47,856 nucleotides of DNA, taken from assembly GCA_021737785.1 (NCBI GenBank), contig JAIPDI010000043.1, positions 1 to 47,856 on the forward strand. The letters run 5' to 3'. Under the pieces are notes generated by a model. That model did no database searches. It saw only the letters and a list, made by a program, of their open reading frames with translations, and was not told where the DNA came from. The position numbers were made by a program, and so were the translations under genes. How positions within the stretch are numbered: position 1 is the stretch's first letter; each line of letters opens with the position of its first letter. This DNA is from Deltaproteobacteria bacterium. Its GTDB lineage: Bacteria; Desulfobacterota; DSM-4660; Desulfatiglandales; Desulfatiglandaceae. Positions 25,528 to 35,488 of the stretch are shown here, piece by piece.

Positions 25528-26643
25528 CTAGGACAGATGTTCAATGACGATGTTGAGTATTCTCCGTATTGGCTCGGCCGCCCCCCACAGGAGCTGATCC
25601 CCAACGGTGAAGGCTGTCACGTATTCGGGTCCCAGGAGCATCTTCCGAAGTCTCCCCACCGGGACCGTCAGGGTCCCGTTCACCGCTGCGGGAGTCAGGT
25701 ATTTCAAGGTGGATTCCTTGTCATTGGGAACCAGGGTTACCCAGGGATTCCCTTTTTGAATGATCTCTGAAATCTCGCTCAAAGGAATGTCCCGGGTCAG
25801 TTTGATGGTAAGACCCTGGCTGTGGCACCGCATGGCCCCCACCCGCACACAGAGGCCGTCCACCGGTATTGGCGCTTTGCTGTTCAGAATCTTGTTGGTC
25901 TCGACCTGGCCTTTCCATTCCTCCCGGGTCTGGCCCGATTCCATGGGCGAATCGATCCAGGGGATGAGGCTCCCGGCAAGGGGGGCCAGGAAGTTGTCCG
26001 TGGGAAAGGCGGCCCCCCGCATCTGCTCGGTTACGATCCGGTCGATGTCAATGGCCGAAGATGCCGGATCATCCAGGAGTTCCTTTGAGGCGTTGCCCAG
26101 CACACGCATCTGGGCGATGAGTTCTTTCATGTTTTTGGCCCCTGCGCCCGACGCGGCCTGATAGGTCATGGCCGAAATCCATTCAATCAGGCCCGCTGAA
26201 AACAGGCCTGAGAGCCCCATGAGCATGAGACTGACCGTGCAGTTGCCGCCCACATAGGTTCTGATGCCGGCTGACAGCCCGGCCTCAATGACAGGCCTGT
26301 TCACCGGATCGAGGACAATAATGGCATCGTCGGCCAGCCTCAGGGCCGAGGCCGAATCGATCCAGTAGCCATCCCAACCGGTCGCTTTGAGCCTGGGATA
26401 GACGTCTTTGCTATAGTCGCCCCCCTGGCAGGTGACGATGATGTCGAGCGAGGAGAGGAGGCTGATGTCATAGGCATCCCTTAAAGGCGGGATATTGAGA
26501 CCCACGTCCGGACCTTTTCCGCCCACATTGGAGGTGGTGAAGAAGACCGGTTCAAAATCTTTAAAATCCTGCTCCTGGTTCATCCGGCCCATGAGGACCG
26601 ATCCAACCATGCCCCGCCATCCAACAAACCCGATTCGCAACAT
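25528..26643 (-). CDS. asd: Aspartate-semialdehyde dehydrogenase
   Basis: The 371-residue protein is Asd of the enterobacterial-length type, making L-aspartate-4-semialdehyde from aspartyl phosphate with NADPH for lysine/diaminopimelate, threonine and methionine synthesis. N-terminal [13 protein letters not shown] binds [13 protein letters not shown] follows, and catalytic Cys135 sits in [14 protein letters not shown], at the same residue number as in E. coli. The later basic and His residues lie in [23 protein letters not shown] precedes the ATG at 26643 by about 8 bases. The longer frame to 26724 would translate a heptamer repeat. It is an ordinary housekeeping gene. Confidence 0.95.
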   Translation of the reverse strand: MLRIGFVGWRGMVGSVLMGRMNQEQDFKDFEPVFFTTSNVGGKGPDVGLNIPPLRDAYDISLLSSLDIIVTCQGGDYSKDVYPRLKATGWDGYWIDSASALRLADDAIIVLDPVNRPVIEAGLSAGIRTYVGGNCTVSLMLMGLSGLFSAGLIEWISAMTYQAASGAGAKNMKELIAQMRVLGNASKELLDDPASSAIDIDRIVTEQMRGAAFPTDNFLAPLAGSLIPWIDSPMESGQTREEWKGQVETNKILNSKAPIPVDGLCVRVGAMRCHSQGLTIKLTRDIPLSEISEIIQKGNPWVTLVPNDKESTLKYLTPAAVNGTLTVPVGRLRKMLLGPEYVTAFTVGDQLLWGAAEPIRRILNIVIEHLS

Positions 26644-26668
26644 GAAAGATCTCCTTACCGTATTAAAA

Positions 26669-26706
26669 AAACATCCAACATCGAACGCCCAACATCGAAC
26701 ATAGAA
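26669..26706. repeat. Heptamer array (AACATCG family)
   Basis: Five consecutive units (AACATCC, AACATCG, AACGCCC, AACATCG, AACATAG) lie 25 bases upstream of the asd start. The remaining spacer to 26890 shows no gene. Confidence 0.78.
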
Positions 26707-26890
26707 ACAAAAACGCCTCGACATTGAACCCGTGGGCCAGACCGATGATGACGACTATAACCGAGAGGCGTTGTACAAGCCTGCGAATGCACACACTGAG
26801 CATTTTCCGACACGTCGCACCAGGGCGGACTTTGAACCCTTGAATCTTGGAACCTGTTTATACGATAAATAGCCTGAATACATCATGGTT

Positions 26891-27652
26891 TCAAGAAAAA
26901 AAACTCCCCAGCATCTGGTCCAGGGCCTCTGACACCGGCATGCGGATGACGACATCCGCCTCCGTATCCTGAGGCGTGGGGTCCCGGTTGACGATCATCA
27001 GCCTGGCCCCGCTCCGGGCCGCGTGCAGGGGCACGGATGCTGCAGGGTAGACCACCAGGGAAGAGCCCAGGACGATACAGAGGTCGCATTCGCCTGCATA
27101 GCGGATGGATTGTTCCATCTCCGCCTCGGGCATGGCCTGGCCGAACGAGATGGTATCGGGCTTTAATATGCCGCCGCAGTCATCACAATAGGGGACCTTG
27201 GTCCCTGAACGCAACCGGCCCTGGATCTCATCCCTGTCATATCTCTTTTTGCAGCTCAGGCACGATACCGAGATTGCCGTACCGTGGAGTTCAATGATCT
27301 TTTCCGGGGAGTTGCCCGCCTTGTGGTGGAGATGGTCGATATTCTGTGTCACGATGGCTAATAGTTTTCCCTGGTCTTCCAGGGTTTTGATGGCAACGTG
27401 CGCCCGGTTGGGCATTGCATCCTGTATGACGCCGTAAAACTCGGTGCTCATCTGCCAGTATTTTTCCCGGGCGGTTTCATCAGAAATAAACCTCTGAAAA
27501 TAGAAGTCCGCAGGATCATACTTCTCCCATATGCCCCCGGGACTTCTGAAATCGGGAATTCCCGATTCCGTGCTGAGTCCGGCCCCGGTAAATACCAGGA
27601 TCTTTTGGGCCGCAGCGATGATCTCGGCCCCCTTTGCGATCAATGGTTCCAT
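26891..27652 (-). CDS. Sir2-family NAD-dependent protein deacylase
   Basis: The 253-residue sirtuin carries FTGAGLSTESGIPDFRS (21-37), TQNIDHLH (102-109), catalytic His123 in IELHGT, and a zinc knuckle of Cys131, Cys134, Cys156 and Cys159. GSSLVVYPAASVP and VNRDPTP complete the NAD pocket. It removes acyl groups from lysines using NAD. In anaerobic acyl-CoA degraders such enzymes counter spontaneous or enzymatic acylation, but that link is inference. The ATG at 27652 is chosen because GAGGAG lies 7 bases before it; the ATG at 27667 lacks a site. Its leader overlaps an 8-bp repeat array. Confidence 0.93.
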   Translation of the reverse strand: MEPLIAKGAEIIAAAQKILVFTGAGLSTESGIPDFRSPGGIWEKYDPADFYFQRFISDETAREKYWQMSTEFYGVIQDAMPNRAHVAIKTLEDQGKLLAIVTQNIDHLHHKAGNSPEKIIELHGTAISVSCLSCKKRYDRDEIQGRLRSGTKVPYCDDCGGILKPDTISFGQAMPEAEMEQSIRYAGECDLCIVLGSSLVVYPAASVPLHAARSGARLMIVNRDPTPQDTEADVVIRMPVSEALDQMLGSFFS

Positions 27653-27656
27653 TCCT

Positions 27657-27695
27657 GAGCTCCTCAATCCCTGAATTCCTGAATTCCTGAATTTT
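27657..27695. repeat. 8-bp repeat array (ATTCCTGA family)
   Basis: Units GCTCCTCA, ATCCCTGA, ATTCCTGA, ATTCCTGA and ATTTTGAT follow each other with an 8-base period at the 5' end of the sirtuin gene. On the minus strand this matches the GGATTGAGG family at 6211 and 37716, and it supplies part of the sirtuin ribosome binding site. Confidence 0.7.
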
Positions 27696-27865
27696 GATCC
27701 ATTTTATAACAGATCTGCGGCATTGATGCCATCCATTTAAGTCGATTTGAGTGAATTGTTTGACATCCCAAACGGTCATGCATACAATGCGTCTGTTCAG
27801 AGGAGTGCGGATGCACTCACCCCTTAAACAATACAGAAAATGGGTCCACATCAGGAGAAAAATCC

Positions 27866-28258
27866 ATGGGATTACTCATAAGATGGTTGATTTTGACTGC
27901 TGCGATTACAGTTGCCTCTTATCTGATAAGCGGGATCCAGGTGAGCGGCTTTTTCAGCGCGTTTTTTGCGGCCGCTATTCTGGGGGTCCTGAACGTCTTT
28001 TTCCGGCCGGTCCTCCTCATCCTGACCCTCCCCATCAATATCCTGACCCTCGGTCTCTTTACATTTGTCATCAATGCGCTCCTGTTGAAGATGGCCTCGG
28101 GCGTCATTTCCGGCTTCGTGGTGCAAGGGTTCTGGTCGGCCGTATGGGGCGCCCTGATTATCAGCCTGGTAAACTGGCTCCTGAGTTCGTTTATCACGGA
28201 CCAGGGGAGGGTGGGGTACACGGATCTCAGGAAGAGGGATGACGGCCGGTGGGAGTGA
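27866..28258 (+). CDS. YvlD/phage-holin-like four-helix membrane protein
   Basis: The 130-residue protein has about four transmembrane helices: residues 4-24, 28-48, 52-75 and 88-112. The sequence FFAAAILGVLNVFFRPVLLILTLPINILTLGLFTFVINALLL is characteristic of the Mycobac_4TMS/YvlD family (PF04020). The C-terminal ~20 residues are charged and presumably cytoplasmic. CAGGAG lies 9 bases before the ATG. The family is widespread and associated with envelope stress in Bacillus; exact function is unknown. It stands alone between the divergent sirtuin gene and radA. Confidence 0.88.
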   Translation: MGLLIRWLILTAAITVASYLISGIQVSGFFSAFFAAAILGVLNVFFRPVLLILTLPINILTLGLFTFVINALLLKMASGVISGFVVQGFWSAVWGALIISLVNWLLSSFITDQGRVGYTDLRKRDDGRWE

Positions 28259-28521
28259 GATCGAATCTCCGGCATAGCCGTAAGTCAAAACTATCTCACA
28301 CAAAGCCACCCCGGTGAAACAACGGTAAAAGGTTTCCCAGGGCTGGAAATACCACAAGGGCCGATTTCCTGTTTTGCGGCCTCCGTGCCCTGTTCATATT
28401 TCTCTGTCTATTGAACCGCGATCAGCAAAAGCATAAACATAAGTCCCTTTGCGTTCCCCGTGCCTTGCGGTGATAATCAGGATATCCATTTTCGTCTCAG
28501 GATTCATTCAACTATTTAGAA

Positions 28522-29931
28522 ATGACTAAAAAAGAAAAAACCAGCTTTGTCTGTCAGAACTGCGGGTATGAGGCCCTCAAGTGGATGGGCCGGTGCCCTG
28601 ACTGCGGTCAGTGGAGCAGTATGGTGGAGGAACTCCGCAAGAAACCGGGGAAGGAGACCCGGGGCCCGGCCTCTGGAATGGGGCAGGCGGAACGTCTGGA
28701 GGCCATTTCCCTGGCCCCGGAGATGCGATTGAAAACCGGGCTTTCCGAATTCGACCGGACCCTCGGGGGCGGCGTGGTCCCCGGCTCTCTGATCCTGATC
28801 GGCGGGGACCCCGGAATTGGGAAATCGACCATTATTCTCCAGGTGCTGGATCGACTGGCGCATCAGGACTTGCGGGCCGTGTACCTTTCAGGCGAGGAAT
28901 CCCCCCAGCAGATAAAGCTTAGGGCCGAGAGGCTGAGCCTTCATTCGAAGGATCTGTATGTCATGACAGGCACCTGTATCGAGGATTTTTTTAAGCGTGT
29001 GGCCCTGCTGAAGCCGGACATCGTGGCCGTCGACTCGATCCAGACCTTCTATACGGAGGATATGCCCTCAGCCCCCGGAAGCGTGGGGCAGGTCAGGGAG
29101 GTGGCTTCCCGCTTGATGGCCTATGCCAAGGGAACGGGGATACCGGTCTTCCTGGTGGGCCATGTGACCAAAGACGGGGCCATTGCCGGTCCAAAGGTCC
29201 TGGAGCACCTGGTGGACACGGTCCTATATTTCGAGGGGGACCGGGGACACCTGTTCAGGATATTGCGTGCCGTAAAGAACCGATACGGCTCCACCAACGA
29301 GATCGGCGTATTCGAGATGACGGACTCGGGGCTCGATGCGGTGGGAAACCCTTCCAGGATCTTCCTTCAAGAGAGACCCGAAGACGTGCCGGGATCAGCG
29401 GTGATTTCGTGCATGGAAGGGACTCGGCCCCTCCTGGTGGAGATCCAGGCCCTGGTCGGACCGAGCCCGTTGGGCATGCCCCGAAGAACGTCCATCGGTG
29501 TGGACCACAACCGGATTTCCCTCCTGGTGGCCGTACTGGGAAAACGGCTGGGCATGGAACTGGGGGATCAGGATATCTTCGTGAACGTGGCCGGAGGCCT
29601 GAAGGTGGACGAACCGGCCGCGGACCTGGGGATTGTTTCGGCCATGATGTCGAGCTTCCTGAACCGGCCCATCAGCCGTGACCTGGTGGTGTTCGGCGAG
29701 GTAGGACTTGCCGGCGAGGTACGTGGGGTGAGTCAGCCTGAGATGCGGCTCAACGAGGCCGCCAAGTTAGGATTTTTACACGCCATTCTCCCCAGAACCA
29801 GCCTTGAGGGCCTGAAATCTCCCAAGAAGATGAAGGTATCGGGGGTGGGATCGGTCCAGGACGTTTATGACTGCCTGTTTGGGGATGACGTGACCGGAGA
29901 TCGGGAAAAACCAGTAGGCGGTAGGGAGTAA
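28522..29931 (+). CDS. radA: DNA repair protein RadA
   Basis: The 469-residue protein is RadA/Sms, a RecA-like ATPase promoting branch migration in recombination repair. The N-terminal zinc finger is Cys11, Cys14, Cys25 and Cys28. Walker A is GGDPGIGKST (94-103). The RadA-specific KNRYG motif (RAVKNRYGSTNEIG) is in mid-protein, and a Lon-protease-like C-terminal domain follows with DLVVFGEVGLAGEVRGV. The ATG at 28522 has no strong ribosome binding site. The last residues (EKPVGGRE) are encoded by an AGTAGGC/GGTAGGG heptamer array that continues beyond the stop, so the C-terminal tail is repeat-derived. Confidence 0.95.
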   Translation: MTKKEKTSFVCQNCGYEALKWMGRCPDCGQWSSMVEELRKKPGKETRGPASGMGQAERLEAISLAPEMRLKTGLSEFDRTLGGGVVPGSLILIGGDPGIGKSTIILQVLDRLAHQDLRAVYLSGEESPQQIKLRAERLSLHSKDLYVMTGTCIEDFFKRVALLKPDIVAVDSIQTFYTEDMPSAPGSVGQVREVASRLMAYAKGTGIPVFLVGHVTKDGAIAGPKVLEHLVDTVLYFEGDRGHLFRILRAVKNRYGSTNEIGVFEMTDSGLDAVGNPSRIFLQERPEDVPGSAVISCMEGTRPLLVEIQALVGPSPLGMPRRTSIGVDHNRISLLVAVLGKRLGMELGDQDIFVNVAGGLKVDEPAADLGIVSAMMSSFLNRPISRDLVVFGEVGLAGEVRGVSQPEMRLNEAAKLGFLHAILPRTSLEGLKSPKKMKVSGVGSVQDVYDCLFGDDVTGDREKPVGGRE

Positions 29932-30208
29932 GCAGTAGACAGTGTGAGCAATGAAGGGAAATGAGTAACCGGCTGTTGGAAGAAGAAGGTGAGAAGTTGA
30001 GAGGGTGAGAGGGTGAGACCCCCAACCGGCAATCAGTAACGATTAACGAAAACCAGGGGTCAGACGCCAGGAGTCAGAGTTCAGCAAAAACCCAACGAAT
30101 TCAATAAACCCTATCAACCCAACAAACCCCAAGAACGAGTAACTAGTAACGAGCAATCCCGCTAAAGACGGGATCTCCGCTACGCTTCGACCAGCACCGA
30201 GGTTCAAC
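29909..30208. repeat. Repeat mosaic with palindromic element
   Basis: AGTAGGC-type heptamers (29909-29950) run out of radA. They are followed by GAGAGGGT octamers (about 29998-30020), CAGGGGTCAG/AGTCAGA units, and a 9-bp AACCCAACG array (about 30090-30130). AACGAGT/AACTAGT/AACGAGC heptamers then lead into a palindromic element at 30151-30196 (ATCCCG...CGGGAT, then CTCCGCTACGCTTCGACC). The whole spacer before the large kinase gene is repeat. Confidence 0.78.
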
Positions 30209-33200
30209 ATGCCTGAAAAACCTACTTACGAAGAACTGGAACAGAAGGTACGTGATCTCGAACGGACTGAAGCATCCCTTCGGGAAAGTGAGGAGAAATA
30301 CCGGTTCCTGGCTGAAAACGTGACGAATGTCATCTGGACCATGGATATGGAGATGAGACTCACTTATCTCAGCCGGTCTGTCGGGCTGCTGCTGGGGTTT
30401 ACCCCTGAAGAAGCGATGGCTCGAACCCTAAGGGAATTGATGACCCTTGATTCGTATGAACGCTGTATAAAGGTTTATGATGAAGAACTCGCGGAACACA
30501 ATAAAGGGACGAGAACCAAGGAGCCTGTCCAAGTGAAGGTTGAACTTGTCGGCAAAGGCGGCGTAACGGTCATGACCGAGGTACAGGCAAATTTTGTGTA
30601 CAGTGCGGACGACGAGCCGACAGGCATTATCGGCGTTGTACGGGATATTACTGAAATCAACCGCGCGCTTATGGAACTGAAAGAATCCCAAATCATTTTG
30701 AGGACGGTTGTTGATGCGACACCGAATGGTGTGTTTGTAAAAGACCAAGACGGCAGATATTTGTTGGCAAACAATGCACTTGCCAGTCTTTATCATGCCT
30801 CGCCGGATGAGCTGGTCGGCAGAACGGACATGGAACTGGCGCAATTGGGAAAACTGAGCGAAGACGAAGCCAGATCATTCATAGCGGACGATCAAGAGGT
30901 CATGCAAACGAAACGCTCAAAGATAATTACCGATGAACCGTTGACAAGAAAGGATGGCACGACCTGCTGGTTTTATACGGTCAAAGCCCCTCTGTCGCTG
31001 CCGGACAAAGAGAATTGCATCCTGGGCGTCGCAATTGATATCACCAAACTCAAAGAGGCTGAGAAGGCCATTAAAGATGCTGAGATTGAAAAAACGACCA
31101 TTCTGGATCACCAGCCTGACCACGCTGTTTTGCAGGACGTGGGAGGCCGCATTCTGTGGGCCAATCTGGCGGCCTGTCAATCCGTGGCGATGCAAAGGGA
31201 GGAATTAACCGGAAAATTTTGCTATGAAATATGGCAAAGGCGTCAAGATGCCTGTCCGGACTGCCCGGTTCGAAAATCACTTGCAACGGGAAAATTGGAA
31301 ACAGTAGTCAAGACCACGCCCGACGGTAAGATATGGCGCATCCAGGGCATCCCCATACTGAACGAAAAAGGAGAGATCATTCGGGCTCTCGAGCCTTCAG
31401 AGGATATCACCGAAAAGACACGACAAGAGGAACTGCTTAAACAGAGTGAAGAGAAATATCGTGATCTTGTGGAGAGGATTAACGACGTCATCTTCAGCGT
31501 CGATCTGGATGGCCGCATCTCTTATATGAGTCCTTCAGGCGGGAGGTCCTGGGATATGAGCCGGAACATATAGTAGGCGGGGATTATATCGAATTTGTTC
31601 ATCCTCAGGATCGCGCTATGGTTACACTGGCTTGGGAGAATGTGTTAAAGGATCGCCTCCAGCCCAGTGAGTACCGTGTTCTGAACAAGTCGGGAGATGT
31701 GGTGTGGGTGAGGACATCGAGCAGCCCGGTTTTCAAAGGTGGGGCGGTAACGGGCGTCCGGGGTGTTCTATCCGATGTTACAGAGAAAAAGCTGGCAGAG
31801 GAGGCTCTGGAGGAGAGCGAGTGCCGTATCAGGGCCAAATTGGACGCCCTTCTGTCCCCCGCAGGAGATGTGGGGGCACTTGACCTGGCCGATATCCTTA
31901 ATGCGCGGGTCGTTCAGACCATAATGGACGATTTCTATCGTCTCACAAATATCGGTGTTGCAGTGATAGACATGAAAGGGGAGGTCCTGGTGGCCACCGG
32001 GTGGCAGGACATCTGCACCAGGTTTCATCGCATCCATCCGGAGACTCGGAAGAATTGTATGGAAAGCGACCTTGAACTCTCCTCAGGCATCAAACCCGGA
32101 GAATTCAAAATCTATCGCTGCAAAAATAATATGTGGGATATTGCCACCCCAATTGTGGTGGGCGGTAAACATCTGGGAAATCTGTTTTTAGGTCAGTTCT
32201 TTTTTGAGGACGAAACGCCGGACTATGACGTATTCAAGGTACAGGCCCGGCGCTATGGTTTTGATGAGACAGCCTATATGGAAGCCCTGGATCGGGTTCC
32301 CCGGTGGGGCCGGGAGACCATCGATGCGGTGATGGGCTTTTATGCACGTTTTGCCGATCTCATTTCCAATTTGAGCTATAGCAGCCTGAAGCTGGCTCGG
32401 GTCTTAGAGGAGGGAAAAAAGGCTGAAGCGGCGCTGAAGGAAAGCGAGCGGCGGTTCCGCACACTGGTGGAGTCGGCGCCCCTTGCCATCCTTGCTGTGC
32501 GCGATGGAAAGTTCGTTTTTGTGAACCCTGCGGGTGCGCGTCTTTACGGATATCAAAGCCCCGACCAAATGATCGGCCTGGACGCCATTGACAGGGTCGC
32601 GCCGGAGTTCAGAGACCTCATTCGCGAACGAATTTCGCAAATCCACATGGGCCAGGAAAATCCACCCATTGATTTCCAGGTTTTACGACGTAACGGCGAA
32701 CGGGTATGGTTCAAGTCCTCCTCGGTCGTCATTGATTTTGAAGGGAAACCCGCGGCCCTTATCCTCGGTCGGGACATTACCCGAGAAAAGTTGGCTGAGG
32801 AGGAACGTTCACGGCTGATGTCCGCCATCGAGCAAGCCGGCGAGGCGATCGTCATTACAGATGACAAGGGAAACATCCAGTACGTCAACCCTGCGTTTGA
32901 ACGAATCACCGGGTACAGGGAGGCCGAGATCAAGGGAAAGAACTCGCGGATCTTGAAGAGCGGTGAACAGGATGAGGCGTTTTATAAGGACCTGTGGCAG
33001 ACCATCACCAGCGGAAAGACATGGACGAATCGCATGGTCAACAGACGGAAGGACGGATCGCGCTACACCGAGGAGGCCTCCATCTCGCCGGTCAGGGACA
33101 AGGGAGGCGTCATCGCTAATTTTGTGGCGGTCAAGCGGGATGTGACATCCGAGATGGAGATGGAAAGGAGACTGACCCAGGCCCAGAAGATGGAGGCCAT

Positions 33201-34302
33201 CGGCAATCTGGCTGGGGGAATCGCCCACGACTTCAATAACATCCTCTCCCCCATCATGCTCCATGCGGAGATGGCCATGATGGATCTCCCGCCGGAAAGC
33301 CCGCTGCAGATGAATATGAAACAGATCTACAAATCAGGTGAGCGGGCCAGAGACCTGGTGCAGCAGATCCTGACCTTTGCCCGGGTTAAAGAGGAAGAAA
33401 AAATCCCTTTGAAGGCCTCCCTGATCGTGAAAGAGGTGGTTAAATTTCTGAGATCCACCATTCCCTCCACCATTCAAATCCGCTATAGACTCAAGACCGA
33501 CCGGGATACGATCCTGGCCGATCCGACCCAGATGCACCAGATCCTGATGAACCTCTGTACCAATGCGGCCCATGCCATGCTGGAGAAAGGGGGTGAATTA
33601 ATGGTGACCCTGACGGAAACGCATGTGGGACCGGAGGAGGCAAGCAGACTTGGGGAGATTGCCCCGGGAGGTTTTCTCAGGATGTCGGTCAGCGATACGG
33701 GCTCGGGAATTCCGCCGGAGATCATCGACAAGATTTTTGAACCCTATTTTACCACCAAAGAGCAGGGTCAGGGGACGGGCCTGGGACTGGCCGTGATCCA
33801 CGGGATTGTGAAGAACTGTGACGGCCACATTATGGTGGAGAGTGAGGAGGGCAAGGGGAGCGCCTTTCATGTCCTTCTCCCGGTGGTGGATGCGGACGTC
33901 TCCCTAAAGCGGGTAGTGAGCGCCGATCTTCCCACGGGCACGGAGCGGATTCTGTTTGTGGATGACGAACAGGCCACGGTGACCGTGATTAAGCAGATGC
34001 TCGAAAAGCTGGGCTATCGGGTGCTGGCAAAAACCGACAGTCTGGACGCCCTGGGTCTCTTTCGTGAAGCGCCCGAAGGGTTCGATCTGGTGATTACCGA
34101 CCAGACCATGCCCCATATGACGGGCAAGGATCTGGCAAAGGAACTCATGGCCATCCGACCCGACATCCCCATCATCCTCTGCACCGGATTCAGTGAACAG
34201 ATCGATGAAGATATTGCCAGAGAGATGGGTATCCGCGCCTTTGTCCCGAAACCGATTGCCATGCACGAAATGGCCCATGCCATTCGAAAGGCGTTGGATT
34301 GA
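30209..34302 (+). pseudogene. Multi-PAS/PocR hybrid histidine kinase, interrupted by a one-base deletion
   Basis: Two frames, 30209-31573 and one continuing to 34302, together encode a hybrid kinase of about 1364 residues. The first ends inside a PAS domain after YMSPS. Restoring one base near 31536 gives YMSPSRREVLGYEPEH and joins the frames. Domains in order: PAS (25-150), PAS (155-285), a PAS containing CPDCPV, the broken PAS, a PocR ligand domain (about 31860-32400), two more PAS, HisKA with GIAHDFNNIL, HATPase (DTGSGIPPEI, GTGLGLAV) and a C-terminal receiver (LVITDQTMPH, KPIA). There are no transmembrane helices, so it is cytoplasmic. The downstream frame is undamaged, so this is a very recent mutation or a sequencing error. 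It probably pairs with the sigma-54 regulator at 35489. The PAS-rich 5' third looks lower in GC than the kinase part. Confidence 0.85.
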
Positions 34303-34633
34303 TGACGGGTTGCTGGTCGGAGCGAAGCGTAGATCCCGCGGTACGCGGGATTGCTGGTTACTGGTTGCTCGTTTTTGGGGTTTGTCGGGTTTCTTGAGTT
34401 CATTGGGTTTTTTGCTGGCTTCCGCTGCGAACCCGGCAAACGCCCGACGGCGTCACTACGAACAAAGGAACGATTTAGCTGTTTCGTATACGCGCAAAGT
34501 TTGTGATGCGCCCGTAAGGGCATTAGGTGTCGCTGTCTTTCCCGTTTATTTTCAGTGATATTATATGGTTGATGTTGTTTGAGAACAGTGGTATGGTAAA
34601 ATCACGGACAGGGATGAGACAGCTATTTTTCGA
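34303..34633. repeat. Spacer with palindromic element, 9-bp array and a second dispersed repeat
   Basis: A reverse copy of the palindromic element lies at 34310-34370 (GGAGCGAAGCGTAGATCCCG, GTACGCGGGATTGC, then TTACTGGTTGCTCG heptamers). A 9-bp GGGTTTCTT array runs 34378-34412. A GCAAACGCCCGACGGCGTCA block (34436-34455) is followed by GTTTGTGATGCGCCCG with AAGGGCAT (34499-34522). Both latter blocks recur at 44039-44105. No gene is seen before 34634. Confidence 0.72.
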
Positions 34634-34792
34634 ATGTCGGAGCGTAGAAATGAGATGGCCGTTCCCGGGACACCCGCAGAGCGAATCAGTCTTGTTTGGC
34701 CTTTGACGCAGGAATTTGTCTCCTTAAGCCAGAAGGACGATGTTAAACGAAGACTAGAGAGACATGTTACACCCCTTATCCGGAAAGACTAA
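34634..34792 (+). CDS. Small 52-residue hypothetical protein
   Basis: An open frame encodes MSERRNEMAVPGTPAERIS, then LVWPLTQEFVSLSQKDDVKR and a basic end. Compact proteins with an N-terminal PGTPxERIxxVWPLT pattern are common in bacteria and are often found near nucleotidyltransferase-type genes; I recall the pattern but cannot name a family. No such partner is adjacent here. The ribosome binding site is weak (GGGATGAGA about 10 bases upstream). Composition is protein-like, and the spacer on each side is otherwise unoccupied. It may be a remnant of a lost two-gene module. Confidence 0.5.
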   Translation: MSERRNEMAVPGTPAERISLVWPLTQEFVSLSQKDDVKRRLERHVTPLIRKD

Positions 34793-34906
34793 ATTCCTTG
34801 TATTGTGTGTCTCCGATACGTATTGAGAAATTTCTATCAAACGAAAACCAGATGAGGTTGAATATTTTCCGTCGTGCCCCATACCGCATAAGTGGAGGCT
34901 TGTCTT

Positions 34907-35146
34907 ATGGGTACAATAACTTTTGACACATTTGAGAACGTGAAGCGGCTCAAGGCCGTCGGCTTTACGGAAGAGCAGGCTGCAGAGCAGACTAAAATTA
35001 TTGCAGAACTCGTTGAAGACAGACTTGTTACAAGAGAATATCTGGATGAAAAGCTGGCCTTAACTGAAATGAAAATTATCAGATGGGTCGCAGGGATGCT
35101 CATTGCCCAGGCCGCTATTGTTGCCACTCTGGTTAAACTGCTTTAA
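34907..35146 (+). CDS. DUF1640-like small membrane-anchored coiled-coil protein
   Basis: The 79-residue protein begins FDTFENVKRLKAVGFTEEQA and continues with a helical, coiled-coil-like segment. It ends in one transmembrane helix (IIRWVAGMLIAQAAIVATLV, about residues 57-76). This is the pattern of short bacterial DUF1640/CCDC90-like proteins. GTGGAGG lies about 8 bases before the ATG at 34907; the GTG at 34892 overlaps that site and is unlikely. Such proteins are frequent orphan genes in accessory regions. Function is unknown. Confidence 0.75.
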   Translation: MGTITFDTFENVKRLKAVGFTEEQAAEQTKIIAELVEDRLVTREYLDEKLALTEMKIIRWVAGMLIAQAAIVATLVKLL

Positions 35147-35488
35147 CCATCCTGGTAACCGTTCACGGGTTCAGAGGTTTCCCGCTGAAGCGGGATTCAG
35201 GGTTGAGATTTGGCATCAGCAGTGTCGTTTTGCACTGCAAGCATTCCATTGCATCCAAAATTCGGCCCTCAAAATAAAGACATACGAACCGCAGGCTCAA
35301 AAGAGCCGTACAAGAACGTCTGCCGTGACCAGAAAACCAGAGGTCAGATGTCAGATGTCAGCAAAAACCAGAAAACCAGAGGTCAGATGTCAGCAAAAAC
35401 CAGCAACCAGTAACGAGCAATCCCGCTGAAGACGGGATCTCCGCTACGCTTCGACCAGCAACGAGCAACCAGCAACGAGTAACCAACC
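35147..35488. repeat. Repeat-filled spacer before the sigma-54 regulator
   Basis: It contains a CCCGCTGAAGCGGG hairpin (about 35181-35194). Two tandem copies of an about 45-base block built of GGTCAGA/TGTCAGA/TGTCAGC heptamers and AAAACCAGA units lie at about 35328-35402. AACCAGT/AACGAGC heptamers follow, then a forward copy of the palindromic element (35415-35460), ending with AACGAGC/AACCAGC/AACGAGT/AACCAAC heptamers immediately before the ATG. Confidence 0.78.

Noticed and set aside
27751-28242. A 163-residue open frame overlapping the YvlD-type gene
   Set aside because: The overlapping frame at 27866 encodes a textbook four-helix membrane protein with a ribosome binding site; the other frame has low-complexity Pro/Gly/Arg composition.
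29909-30197. CRISPR array
   Set aside because: The repeats are 7-9 bases with continuous drift and no unique spacers of regular length; no cas genes are present.
31530-31620. Programmed ribosomal frameshift in the large kinase
   Set aside because: No slippery heptamer or downstream pseudoknot-like structure is apparent at the junction, and the neighbouring regulator shows the same kind of single-base loss; a mutation or sequence error is simpler.
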